64,000 nucleotides of DNA from an uncultured Sphingomonadaceae bacterium (GTDB lineage Bacteria > Pseudomonadota > Alphaproteobacteria > Sphingomonadales > Sphingomonadaceae). Every line of letters starts with the position of its first letter. Within the stretch, counting starts at the first letter, position 1. Below are positions 34,940 to 42,944 of the stretch, one piece after another. The notes beneath the pieces were generated by a model. That model was not told the DNA's origin. It worked only from the letters and a program-made list of their open reading frames with translations, and made no database searches. Location: positions 310,001 to 374,000 of the forward strand of contig CANMEE010000002.1 in assembly GCA_947496865.1 (NCBI GenBank), given 5' to 3'. A program made the position numbers and the translations under genes.

Positions 34940-34964
34940 TGTCCGCTTTCGGGATAGAGCCCTC
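34936..34964. repeat. Palindromic repeat, type A, right arm degenerate
   Basis: CTAGTGTCCGCTTTCGGGAT is intact. The right arm is lost (AGAGCCCTCGCGGAG). The next gene starts seven bases later. Confidence 0.8.
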
Positions 34965-34970
34965 GCGGAG

Positions 34971-35237
34971 ATGTTCGATATGAAAAAGATGCTGTTCGGG
35001 TTAACCGGGTTTTCGATTGTTTCCTGTCTCTTGCCAGCTATATCTGGGCATTGGCTTTGGACAGGGCAGATGAGCTTCACAAGGAACGTAGCCCCTTCTC
35101 CATTCGATATGACGCTAGAGAAGAAATGTGTTTATTTTACCGGCTTTAGCTTTCAGTCTATTGAATCTGAGATTGAAATAGAGTCCAGTGATAGGGTGAA
35201 CGATCATCTTGGTTGTGCGTTTTTCGTCAAAGCCTGA
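34971..35237 (+). CDS. Small exported orphan protein
   Basis: The 88 residues have an N-terminal signal-like segment (KKMLFGLTGFSIVSCLLPAI). The mature part has CVYFTGFSFQSIESEIEIES and DHLGCAFFVKA with two cysteines. ATG at 34980 is an alternative start. No family is recognised. Like its neighbours it is AT-rich and lies alone between two repeats. Confidence 0.5.
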   Translation: MFDMKKMLFGLTGFSIVSCLLPAISGHWLWTGQMSFTRNVAPSPFDMTLEKKCVYFTGFSFQSIESEIEIESSDRVNDHLGCAFFVKA

Positions 35238-35270
35238 AAAATCAAATCAAAATGGGGGCATTCACATTTT

Positions 35271-35300
35271 AATGTCCGCTTTCGGGATATTGCGGACATT
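35271..35300. repeat. Palindromic repeat, type A, perfect 9-bp arms
   Basis: Identical to the 34637 copy over the whole hairpin, with TTTCGGGATATT as loop. It lies 33 bases after the preceding stop. Confidence 0.92.
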
Positions 35301-35344
35301 CCCGTGAGGTTGCCAACCGTTACGAAAGCCGCCAATATGTTGCA

Positions 35345-35776
35345 ATGCGAGTTCAGAAGCTAATTAGTGATCTCAAATTTGAATTAAACGCAGCTCTTTC
35401 GCGGTATCATAGCAGTCGCGGACGGTTCGCAAAGGCAAGAGCGTGTTTGGATATAGCGTTCTCTTATCGTGACGATCCGCCTCACTATCTCTTGGCCCAT
35501 GATGCGAACTTGATGGTTCAGGAAAACCGTCATGAAGAAGCGCGGGAACGTTATAGAATGTGCTTGGCTAAGTTACCTGAAATATTAAGTTCGGAAGAAG
35601 GCTATGTTTCGCTATATTGCAAGCTGAAGCTGGGGTTCTACGACAAAAACTGCGGTTACGAGGAACTTGAAACACTGTGGGAGAATGCCGCCAATCTTGG
35701 TGTTCGTGGGTCGCCTAAACATTACCTACCAATTGGATCGAAATCATTGCTCCTCGAACATTATGGTAACCGGTAG
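35345..35776 (+). CDS. TPR-like helical orphan protein
   Basis: The 143 residues are all helical in character, with two TPR-like units (GRFAKARACLDIAFSYRDDP and ENRHEEARERYRMCLAKLPE). A third helix pair contains CGYEELETLWENAANLG. No signal peptide, so cytosolic, probably a protein-protein interaction module. No partner is evident. It is a single gene between repeats at 35271 and 35884. Confidence 0.65.
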   Translation: MRVQKLISDLKFELNAALSRYHSSRGRFAKARACLDIAFSYRDDPPHYLLAHDANLMVQENRHEEARERYRMCLAKLPEILSSEEGYVSLYCKLKLGFYDKNCGYEELETLWENAANLGVRGSPKHYLPIGSKSLLLEHYGNR

Positions 35777-35883
35777 TCTTTGAACAAGGCTTTCATTTGC
35801 AGGGGCGATTCAACCATGCTTTCCGAAGCCCGATACAGTCCATCCGTTAACCGCCCAATTGTTGCCGCAAAAGCGACCAAAGC

Positions 35884-35914
35884 TAATGTCCGCTTTCGGG
35901 ATAAAGCCGACATC
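35884..35914. repeat. Palindromic repeat, type A, forward
   Basis: AATGTCCGC, loop TTTCGGGATAAA, then GCCGACATC. Flanking AGCT on both sides extends the symmetry. In one frame it would translate as NVRFRDKADIS, a string typical of spurious ORFs made by such repeats. Confidence 0.85.
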
Positions 35915-36072
35915 AGCTTAGCATGTGCTAAGCAACCAAAAGCGAAAATTTGTTGGAAAAGATGACTTGCAGCCTTCGACCGGCGACAGCTTCACATTGC
36001 ATACATATTTGAAGGTTAATCCATAGGATGGGAATACGTTCCCTGCTCGCGGAAAGGATCCAGCCGTTGGAA

Positions 36073-36492
36073 ATGTCCAGTTTGTCTACCCCGTTAAGGT
36101 TTGCGCTCGTGGTGGCGGGGGTGTTTCTGACTTTGTCGCCTGTACATGCCAAAGATTCAAATGCCACAACGGATGATCCCGAGCGATGGTCTATCTTGGT
36201 CACTTTTGGTGACGATATTTGCCCTGATTCAACCGATAGTGAAATTGTCGTTTGCGCGCGTCAACCTGAAGAAGAACGGTACCGGATTCCAAAGGACATT
36301 CGTGAAAAAGAGAAGGAAGAAGAAGCGCAATATGCGATGTCGTGGACGGCCCAATTCCAAAACCATGAGGATGAAGCGCGTCTAGGGCGGCCCAATAGCT
36401 GTTCAGTTTCCGGAACCAATGGTTTCACCGGTTGTCAGGCCGCGGCCTTGAGGCAATGGTTTGCCGAACGCAATTTGGACAGTTCCGAATAG
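36073..36492 (+). CDS. Small exported protein with conserved cysteines, function unknown
   Basis: The 139 residues have a signal peptide (LRFALVVAGVFLTLSPVHA), then an acidic start. The core DDICPDSTDSEIVVCARQPE is followed by EERYRIPKDIRE. Proteins with this Cys-x(n)-EIVVCAR and RYRIP arrangement are, as I recall, frequent in sphingomonads, but no function is known. A charged segment (REKEKEEEAQ) and a C-terminal cysteine pair (SCSVSGTNGFTGCQ) follow. I chose ATG at 36073 over 36028 because it gives a clean signal peptide. Confidence 0.72.
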   Translation: MSSLSTPLRFALVVAGVFLTLSPVHAKDSNATTDDPERWSILVTFGDDICPDSTDSEIVVCARQPEEERYRIPKDIREKEKEEEAQYAMSWTAQFQNHEDEARLGRPNSCSVSGTNGFTGCQAAALRQWFAERNLDSSE

Positions 36493-36550
36493 TGAATTTT
36501 ACAAATATTCGATCATCGAAAACCCATTAACCCCCGTCAAAAACCGTTCT

Positions 36551-36578
36551 GATGCCGGTCTTCGGGATATTGCAGTCG
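36551..36578. repeat. Degenerate type A palindromic repeat; right edge of the array
   Basis: Only the loop and part of the arms remain (GATGCCGGTCTTCGGGATAT, TGCAGTC). It lies between the 36073 and 36604 genes. Confidence 0.5.
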
Positions 36579-36603
36579 GGTCGGTTGGCGCTATAGCGGT
36601 GCC

Positions 36604-37278
36604 ATGAAAGCTTTGCTCACAGCCATGGTGTCATTTCTAGCGATTGCTGGAGGGGCCGGGACGGCAAATGCTCGTCCGATTGTGATTTTCGATGAACCGA
36701 TCCCGATAAAGGTACCTGATGGCTATGTTGATGCTAGCGTTGAGAGAAACCTGCCTCCCGAAAATGCGCTGTTTTTGACCGAAACCGTCGAGCCTTGGGA
36801 AGAGGCGGGTGAAGTGAATGAAGGGATACTCTTCTACGGCCTAGGTCTGAAGCCCTCGACCGAGGCGGTTAAACAGCAAAAATTCGACGAAATTTTTGAT
36901 TTTGTCCGTCAGCGGATGGTAGCGCAGGTCGAAACCAAACCGTTTGCAATGCCCGAAGCGTTGATCGATGCAGATTTGATCGATTCCATTTTCGACCTCT
37001 CTCGGGGCCGCAATGCGCGTGCTGTGGAAGTCACCGATGATCGGGCGGATCGCAAGGCCCTGTTGGTTGATACGGGATTGGTGATGCCTGGCGTTGTGAC
37101 TTATCCGATTATCGAAGAAATCTCGTTCGTCCGGGTGAAAGACCGGATTATCATCTTTCATGCAACGCGCGTCGATACCGCTCAATTGGACGAAGGCCCT
37201 TGGGTCGACAAGGATGTCCGCAAGCGGTTGAAGGGGACCGGCGTCGAGGTTCGCGACGGGTTGATCGACGGCGAATAG
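36604..37278 (+). CDS. Exported protein of unknown function
   Basis: The 224 residues have a signal peptide (LLTAMVSFLAIAGGAGTANA). The mature domain begins PIVIFDEPIPIKVPDGYVD and contains an alternating strand/helix pattern ending VTYPIIEEISFVRVKDRIII and DKDVRKRLKGTGVEVRDG. No family is recognised. It has no cysteines and may be a periplasmic soluble protein. It is convergent with the tiny zinc-ribbon gene. Confidence 0.65.
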   Translation: MKALLTAMVSFLAIAGGAGTANARPIVIFDEPIPIKVPDGYVDASVERNLPPENALFLTETVEPWEEAGEVNEGILFYGLGLKPSTEAVKQQKFDEIFDFVRQRMVAQVETKPFAMPEALIDADLIDSIFDLSRGRNARAVEVTDDRADRKALLVDTGLVMPGVVTYPIIEEISFVRVKDRIIIFHATRVDTAQLDEGPWVDKDVRKRLKGTGVEVRDGLIDGE

Positions 37279-37285
37279 GCGACGG

Positions 37286-37462
37286 TTAATCCGCGGGGCG
37301 CGCTATTCTCTTGCCTTTGGTTCGGCTCGTTAAATGGAATTTTTGACAGCGATCACAGCGATAGGGCCTGAGCGGAAAATCTGCGCGTTGTGCAGCAGCA
37401 AGCGCGTCCTCTTGAGACGAGTAGCGCTTTTTCTTGGCACATATGCTTAACCGTGTGCGCAC
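37286..37462 (-). CDS. 58-residue zinc-ribbon-like protein
   Basis: A short minus-strand gene with a GTG start behind GGAG. It starts MRTRLSICAKKKRYSSQEDA, contains LRPYRCDRCQKFHLTSR and ends RIARPAD with TAA. The C-x2-C followed by FHLTSR is a pattern I associate with very small zinc-binding proteins of bacteria and phages (YRCxxCxxxHLTS). The highly basic composition suggests nucleic acid or ribosome contact. It lies 34 bases after the cysH stop on the same strand and could be read through from the sulfur operon. Confidence 0.72.
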   Translation of the reverse strand: MRTRLSICAKKKRYSSQEDALAAAQRADFPLRPYRCDRCQKFHLTSRTKGKRIARPAD

Positions 37463-37496
37463 CTATCGTTCTCCGATAGCTGAACAATGAACCAGT

Positions 37497-38285
37497 CTAG
37501 AAAATCGGATCGTTTGCACCATCGGTGCCGCTATCAGCAACCGGTAGCGGGGTCACATCCTCATGGATGCCACATTCGGTTTTATCCCAACCGCGCCAGC
37601 GGCCAGCGCGTGGATCTTCGCCGGGCTTCACCTTAGATGTGCAGGGCGCGCATCCGACCGAGAGATAGCCTTGCTCTTCGAGTGGATGACGGGGCAGGTC
37701 ATGTTCTGCAAAATAGGCTTCGAGATCATCCTTGACCCAATCGCCCAGCGGGTTGATTTTCAACCGGCCGTCTTCAACTTCAAAGCGCGGCAAGTTCTGG
37801 CGGGTTACGGACTGAAAGGCTTTGCGGCCCGAAATCCAGCTGTTCAAGCTGGATTTGGCGCGAGCCAATGGTTCGACTTTGCGGATGTCGCAGCAGCCAT
37901 CAGGGTCAAAAGACCAGCGCAGTCCATTTTCGTCTTTTGCGGCGAGGACAGTTGGATCTGGTTGGACAATATTGGCGTTTTTGATGCCGAGCATGCGGAC
38001 CAAAGTGTCGCGATATTCCAGTGTTTCGGGAAACATTTTCAGGGTATCGACAAATGTTACCGGAATAGTGGCGTCGGCTTCAGCCACCAGATGCAACAGC
38101 ACCGCGCTTTCGGTACCGAAAGACGACACAACGGCGATTTCACCAAGATTGCCTTCTTCAAAAAGAGCCTTGAGCATTGCCGACGCATGAACACCTTCAA
38201 AGCGTGCATTCAGCGCATCGGCATCCGCCTGCGTGAAATCAGGCCGGGCATCGATGATATCGATTTTGCGCGCTGGTTCACCCAT
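37497..38285 (-). CDS. cysH: Adenylyl-sulfate (APS) reductase CysH, 4Fe-4S type
   Basis: The 262-residue enzyme reduces activated sulfate to sulfite with thioredoxin. It has SSFGTESAVLLHL, VDTLKMFPETLEYRD, the redox cysteine in ECGIH, and both [4Fe-4S] motifs: CC in GCCDIRKVEPL and CAPC in VGCAPCTSK. The Cys pairs mark the APS-using class; E. coli-type PAPS reductases lack them. I chose ATG at 38285 (MGEPARK), which overlaps the DUF934 gene by eight bases. It is the last enzyme gene of the sulfite operon. Confidence 0.94.
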   Translation of the reverse strand: MGEPARKIDIIDARPDFTQADADALNARFEGVHASAMLKALFEEGNLGEIAVVSSFGTESAVLLHLVAEADATIPVTFVDTLKMFPETLEYRDTLVRMLGIKNANIVQPDPTVLAAKDENGLRWSFDPDGCCDIRKVEPLARAKSSLNSWISGRKAFQSVTRQNLPRFEVEDGRLKINPLGDWVKDDLEAYFAEHDLPRHPLEEQGYLSVGCAPCTSKVKPGEDPRAGRWRGWDKTECGIHEDVTPLPVADSGTDGANDPIF

Positions 38286-38703
38286 GACGCAACTTCCATA
38301 TCGGTGCGCGATTATCGGTCGTGCCCTGATAGACTTCGTCATAGCGCCCGAGGGCTTCTTCCATCACCTTCGTATCGATGGCAGCATCAGGCGCAAACGC
38401 ATCAAAACCGCAACGGCGCATATAGGCGACTTGATCAACGAGCACGTCGCCGCTGGCGCGCAATTCGCCTTTATAACCTGCTTCGCGCAATATCTGTGCG
38501 GACGAGTAACCACGCCCATCGCCAAAGGCAGGGAAGCTGACGTCTATTAAAGCCAAGCGATCTAGGAGCGGAATGAGCAGCCGCGCATCTTCCCCCGGTT
38601 CGATCCGTACCGCAGTGGCGTTGGATTGATCGAGAAATGCTTCCAGCGACACCGCTGGTTCCTCATGCGTGTCATCATCGCGAAAACGGATTGCCTCAAC
38701 CAT
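38278..38703 (-). CDS. DUF934 protein of the sulfite reductase operon
   Basis: The 141 residues match DUF934 (MVEAIRFRDDD, then LALIDVSFPAFGDGRGYSSA, LRASGDVLVDQVAYMRRCGF). It is consistently encoded between cysI and cysH in alphaproteobacteria, as here. No biochemical role is established; help in electron delivery or cluster assembly for sulfite reductase is a guess. It overlaps both neighbours by eight bases, so expression is tightly coupled. An upstream ATG (38763) lies inside cysI. Confidence 0.88.
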   Translation of the reverse strand: MVEAIRFRDDDTHEEPAVSLEAFLDQSNATAVRIEPGEDARLLIPLLDRLALIDVSFPAFGDGRGYSSAQILREAGYKGELRASGDVLVDQVAYMRRCGFDAFAPDAAIDTKVMEEALGRYDEVYQGTTDNRAPIWKLRHG

Positions 38704-40327
38704 AAATAGCCTCCTTGAACGCTGCCATGCCGACACGGCGATAGGTGTCGATAAACCGCTCATCCTCTTGCCGTTCTTTGAGATACAGGTCGGTTACTGT
38801 TTCAATCGCGTCAATCACGCCATCTTCATCAAAGCCGGGGCCGGTGATTTTCGCGAGGCTCGTATCTTCAGCAGCAGAACCACCGAGCAGCAATTGATAA
38901 TTTTCGGTGCCTTTACGGTCGACGCCTAAAATGCCGATATGCCCGGCATGATGGTGTCCACAAGCATTGATGCAGCCGGAGATTTTGAGTTTCAACTCAC
39001 CCAATTCGCGCTGACGACCGAGATCAGCAAACCGTTCACTAATCTTCTGTGCCAGCGGGATAGAACGCGCATTGGCGAGGCTGCAATAATCCAGACCCGG
39101 GCAAGCGATACTGTCCGTGATCAGATCAAGATTGGCTGGCGCGAGACCGGCCTCATCCAGTTTCTGCCACAGCGTGTAGAGATCACTCTTTTTAACATGG
39201 GGCAGGACAATATTTTGACTATGCGTGACACGCAATTCGTCAAAGCTGTATTGCTCTGCGAGATCCGCCATTAGATCAATTTGCGCCGATGATGCGTCAC
39301 CCGGAATACCGCTTGTCGGCTTCAAGCTGATAACAGCAATCGCATAGCCGGCTTGTTTATGTTTTTCGGTATTCTGATCGACCCACAGATTGAAATCCGG
39401 ATCAGATAAATCAAGATCATCGCTGGCATTGGTGTCGAAAGCGGGATCAGCAAAATATTCCGAAATCCGCGCCAGTTCTTCCACCGGCGGATTAAGGCCC
39501 AGCGTTTTCATATGAGCGAATTCTTCTTCGACCTGACGGGTATATTCTTCCTTGCCCAGTTCATGGACGAGGATCTTGATCCGCGCTTTATATTTGTTAT
39601 CGCGCCGCCCGTAACGGTTGTACACGCGCAGACAAGCCTCGGCATAGCTGATCAGTTCGTCGGCCGGCACAAAGTCGCGGATTTCCGGTGCAATCATCGG
39701 CGTCCGTCCCATGCCGCCGCCAACGAAGAATTTTGCGCCCAATTCGCCGTCTTTGTGGACGAGTTGGATACCAATATCATGCAAACGCATAGCCGCGCGA
39801 TCTTCGTCGCTGGCAATCACCGCAATTTTGAACTTGCGCGGCAGGTAAGAGAATTCCGGATGGAAGCTCGACCATTGGCGCAGGATTTCTGCCCAGGGGC
39901 GCGGATCGGCGATTTCGTCAGCTGCCGCGCCTGCATATTGGTCAGAGGAGATGTTGCGGATACAATTGCCGCTGGTCTGGATCGCGTGCATCTCAACCGA
40001 AGCAAGATCAGCGAGGATATCTGGTGCATCTTCAAGCTTGATCCAGTTATACTGGATATTCTGGCGCGTCGTAAAATGCCCATAATCGCGGTCATATTTA
40101 CGTGCGATATGGCCCAGCATGCGCATTTGCTTGCCGTTCAACGTGCCATAGGGAATGGCAACGCGCAGCATATAGGCGTGCAGTTGAAGATACAGCCCAT
40201 TCATCAAGCGCAGCGGCTTAAATTGGTCTTCGGTCAGTTCACCGGCAAGCCGGCGCTCTACTTGATCGCGAAATTCTGCGACCCGTGTGTCGACCATTTG
40301 CTGGTCATATTTGTCATATTGATACAT
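38696..40327 (-). CDS. cysI: Nitrite/sulfite reductase (siroheme, 4Fe-4S)
   Basis: The 543 residues carry two ferredoxin-like half-domains and the paired cluster/siroheme cysteines: CPGLDYCSLANARS and CINACGHHHAGHIG. The N-terminal siroheme-binding part shows YGHFTTRQNIQYNWI and TSGNCIRNISSDQ. It performs six-electron reduction of sulfite to sulfide, and the operon with cysH supports sulfite over nitrite. No cysJ flavoprotein is adjacent, so ferredoxin or an unlinked reductase should supply electrons. Confidence 0.93.
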   Translation of the reverse strand: MYQYDKYDQQMVDTRVAEFRDQVERRLAGELTEDQFKPLRLMNGLYLQLHAYMLRVAIPYGTLNGKQMRMLGHIARKYDRDYGHFTTRQNIQYNWIKLEDAPDILADLASVEMHAIQTSGNCIRNISSDQYAGAAADEIADPRPWAEILRQWSSFHPEFSYLPRKFKIAVIASDEDRAAMRLHDIGIQLVHKDGELGAKFFVGGGMGRTPMIAPEIRDFVPADELISYAEACLRVYNRYGRRDNKYKARIKILVHELGKEEYTRQVEEEFAHMKTLGLNPPVEELARISEYFADPAFDTNASDDLDLSDPDFNLWVDQNTEKHKQAGYAIAVISLKPTSGIPGDASSAQIDLMADLAEQYSFDELRVTHSQNIVLPHVKKSDLYTLWQKLDEAGLAPANLDLITDSIACPGLDYCSLANARSIPLAQKISERFADLGRQRELGELKLKISGCINACGHHHAGHIGILGVDRKGTENYQLLLGGSAAEDTSLAKITGPGFDEDGVIDAIETVTDLYLKERQEDERFIDTYRRVGMAAFKEAIYG

Positions 40328-40329
40328 GT

Positions 40330-40626
40330 TTATACCACCCGGTTTCCAGCCTCAGGGTCGGCTGGTTTTAATGTTAAATCTAATCTGACTGTTGGCCCCA
40401 ACGCCCGAACGCGGTCTTTAATATGGGCAGGGCGAGGACCTTCTTCTGTCATCTCGGCTTCAATCACATAAGGAACGTTGACCCGGCGCGCGGCTTCTTC
40501 TTCTTGCATGATTGCTTCGAAATTTTCGCCGACATCCACCGCGTCTTCGACATGGCGAGACCAGTCGCTGCCGGTCCACCACGTCACATCGCCTGTTTTC
40601 AGGTCATTTCCCGTTATTATCTTCAA
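40330..40626 (-). CDS. DUF2849 small protein of the sulfite reductase operon
   Basis: The 98 residues match DUF2849: KIITGNDLKTGDVTWWTG, HVEDAVDVGENFEAI, RVNVPYVIEAEM and a C-terminal HIKDRVRALGPTVRLDL. It always accompanies siroheme sulfite reductase operons in this class, and its role is unknown. It starts inside the end of cobA (four-base ATGA overlap) and stops two bases before cysI. Confidence 0.88.
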   Translation of the reverse strand: MKIITGNDLKTGDVTWWTGSDWSRHVEDAVDVGENFEAIMQEEEAARRVNVPYVIEAEMTEEGPRPAHIKDRVRALGPTVRLDLTLKPADPEAGNRVV

Positions 40627-41426
40627 AGTTCAACTCCTGCCATTTGGGCATATTCCAGAAATTTATTTTCAGCATCGCCATAGCGTGCGACTTCGCCGAC
40701 GACCAAAAGCGCTGGGCTTTTGACATTTTCACGCCGCACGAGATCACCCAGATCGGTCAATAATGTTTGGAGGGCACGGAAATTATCGCGCGTCCCATTT
40801 TCCAAAACCGCCACCGGGATATCGGGTGATGCGCCATCTGCGATGAGTTTTTCGACAATCGCTTCGGCATTGGCGACGCCCATGTAGATAACCAATGTCC
40901 GCCCTTTGCCCGCCAATCCCGACCAATTCTGGTCGGATAGGCCCTTGCATTGTCCTGCGACAAAAGAAACCGCGCTGGAGGCATCACGGTGAGTCAGCGG
41001 CATTTTTGCTTGGGCCGCACAGCCAAGGGCTGCGCTAATGCCGGGGACGACTTCTACTTGAACATCAGCTTTCATGCAGTCACCGGCTTCTTCGCCGCCA
41101 CGCCCGAAGATAAACGGATCACCGCCTTTTAGCCGGACCACTTTATGGCCTTTTTGCGCTTCAGCAATCAGTAAGGCATTTATAGCCTCTTGCGCCATGC
41201 TATGGCGTGAGCGTTGCTTTGCGACAGATATCCGTTTGGTTGTTTCCGGTGCCATTGCCAAAATATCTGCGCTCACCAATCCGTCATGCACGATGATATC
41301 GGCTTCCGACAAAAGGCGAGCAGCGCGCAATGTCAGCAGCTCTGGATCACCGGGCCCGGCGCCTACAAGATAGACTATGCCGTGGCTGGGCGAAGAAGGT
41401 GTTGATGATGGCTCATTTTTTTCCAT
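40623..41426 (-). CDS. cobA: Uroporphyrinogen-III C-methyltransferase
   Basis: This 267-residue SAM-dependent enzyme makes precorrin-2, the precursor of siroheme for CysI. Family motifs are YLVGAGPGDPELLTLRA, IVHDGLVSADIL, VRLKGGDPFIFGRGGEE and VVPGISAALG. It is a stand-alone methyltransferase, without the CysG dehydrogenase/chelatase domain, so that step is encoded elsewhere. It heads the five-gene operon, and the promoter should lie in the roughly 90 bases before 41520. Confidence 0.93.
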   Translation of the reverse strand: MEKNEPSSTPSSPSHGIVYLVGAGPGDPELLTLRAARLLSEADIIVHDGLVSADILAMAPETTKRISVAKQRSRHSMAQEAINALLIAEAQKGHKVVRLKGGDPFIFGRGGEEAGDCMKADVQVEVVPGISAALGCAAQAKMPLTHRDASSAVSFVAGQCKGLSDQNWSGLAGKGRTLVIYMGVANAEAIVEKLIADGASPDIPVAVLENGTRDNFRALQTLLTDLGDLVRRENVKSPALLVVGEVARYGDAENKFLEYAQMAGVEL

Positions 41427-41519
41427 GAGATGGATATGGGCCGGGAAACCGGGATTATCAAAGCAGAAGTTTTTTTAGCGGCCTAAGTTATACTATTGAC
41501 TGGATAAAGAGCTCGCCGC

Positions 41520-42944
41520 TTAGTTTTCGGCCTTATCTTCATCTTTCAGGCCGATACCAATGGACGCACGCGTTTGTTCTGCTTCCATAGAGACAACCGG
41601 ATACGCACAATAATCAGCCGCATAATAGGCGCTGGCGCGATGATTGCCTGATAGGCCAATGCCGCCAAAGGGTGCCTCGGAGGAGGCTCCAACCGTCATC
41701 TTGTTCCAGTTTACGATTCCAGCTCGGCTGTTGGACCAAAATTGATCATATTGGGTTGCGCTTCCGCCAATGAGCGCGGCAGACAAGCCGTAGCGGGTAT
41801 TATTGGCTTCCGCGATGGCCTGTTCGAAATCCGCGACGCGGATAACCTGTAATATGGGGCCAAATAGCTCGATGTCCAATCGCTCTTCCATAGCCGTAAC
41901 ATCGATAATTCCCGGGGTCAGGAATGGGCGATCATCGACCGGTCGCGCCATATGTTTAATTGGGCGGCCGCCATGGCTCATCAACGTCAAGAAGCTCTCT
42001 GTCAGGCCATCGGCCACATCATTGTCGATCACCGGGCCCATAAAAGGGGCAGGCTTGCTGAAGGGTTCATCGATGATCAGGCGATCTGCAATTCGCTTCA
42101 CTTCTTTGACCACGCGATCATAGAGTTCGTCTTTGACGATCATGCGGCTTGCCGCCGAGCAGCGTTGCCCCGCGGACAGGAAAGCGGATTGCACAACCAA
42201 TACCGCGGCGCTGTGAATATCGTCCGTGTCCCAAACGATGATCGGATTATTCCCGCCCATTTCCAGCGCGAGAATTTTATTTGGTCGATTGGCAAATTGT
42301 CGGTTCAATGCAACACCGGTTTGTGCCGAACCTGTGAACAAAAGGCCGTCAATATCGTCATTGGCGGTCAATTTTTTCCCGACATCAGGCCCACCTTGTA
42401 CGATGTTGACGACACCACTTGGCAGGCCAGCTTTTTGGAAAGCATCGAACAAATATTGTCCGACGGCAGGCGTTTTCTCCGATGGTTTGAAGACGACCGT
42501 ATTGCCTGCGATCAAGGCTGGAATAATATGGCCATTGGGCAGATGTGCGGGGAAATTATAGGGGCCTAGCACCGCCAAAACGCCATGCGGCTTGTGCCTG
42601 AGAGCTGCGCGCATGTTCGCCGGGCTGGATAGCTGACGCTGCGGCGTGCGATCGGCATAGGCAGTAACGGAGATATCGATCTTTTTAATGACCGACTCTA
42701 CTTCGGTTCTGGATTCCCAGATGGGTTTTCCGGTCTCGCGGGAGATAAGTTCCGCGAGTTCTTCCGATTGTCCGCGAATACGGTTTGCATAACGGCGCAC
42801 CGCTTCAATCCGTTTTGTAACTGGCAGCGCCGCCCAGGTTGGCCAAGCCGTCCGGGCTTTGGCAACTGCAGCATCGGGGTCGCCGCTCTGACCTTTCCAC
42901 AAAATTGCGCCTGTGGCTGGTTCTATTGATGTAAGTTCAGTCAC
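41520..42944 (-). CDS. astD: Succinylglutamate-semialdehyde dehydrogenase
   Basis: This aldehyde dehydrogenase of 474 residues has the glutamate motif LALEMGGNNPIIV, the catalytic cysteine in SAGQRCSAASR and the cofactor segment GPYNFPAHLPNGHIIPALI, characteristic of AstD. It carries out the fourth step of the arginine succinyltransferase pathway, using NAD. The GTG at 42944 gives VTELTSIEPATG, the family start. Upstream codons to 43007 are open but atypical. No other ast genes are in the window. Confidence 0.9.
   Translation of the reverse strand: MTELTSIEPATGAILWKGQSGDPDAAVAKARTAWPTWAALPVTKRIEAVRRYANRIRGQSEELAELISRETGKPIWESRTEVESVIKKIDISVTAYADRTPQRQLSSPANMRAALRHKPHGVLAVLGPYNFPAHLPNGHIIPALIAGNTVVFKPSEKTPAVGQYLFDAFQKAGLPSGVVNIVQGGPDVGKKLTANDDIDGLLFTGSAQTGVALNRQFANRPNKILALEMGGNNPIIVWDTDDIHSAAVLVVQSAFLSAGQRCSAASRMIVKDELYDRVVKEVKRIADRLIIDEPFSKPAPFMGPVIDNDVADGLTESFLTLMSHGGRPIKHMARPVDDRPFLTPGIIDVTAMEERLDIELFGPILQVIRVADFEQAIAEANNTRYGLSAALIGGSATQYDQFWSNSRAGIVNWNKMTVGASSEAPFGGIGLSGNHRASAYYAADYCAYPVVSMEAEQTRASIGIGLKDEDKAEN

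Noticed and set aside
35780..35965. 61-codon frame after the TPR-like gene
   Set aside because: It begins at a TTG without a ribosome site and its middle (NVRFRDKADIS) is a translated repeat. Not considered a gene.
32686..36578. Integron with attC sites
   Set aside because: The repeats lack the GTTRRRY/RYYYAAC core sites and no integron integrase is present in the window. The array is cassette-like only in layout.
32686..36578. CRISPR array
   Set aside because: Repeats are separated by whole genes of 200-600 bases, vary in sequence and orientation, and no cas gene is present.
41427..41519. Riboswitch upstream of cobA
   Set aside because: The interval is short and shows no recognisable cobalamin or SAM riboswitch elements.
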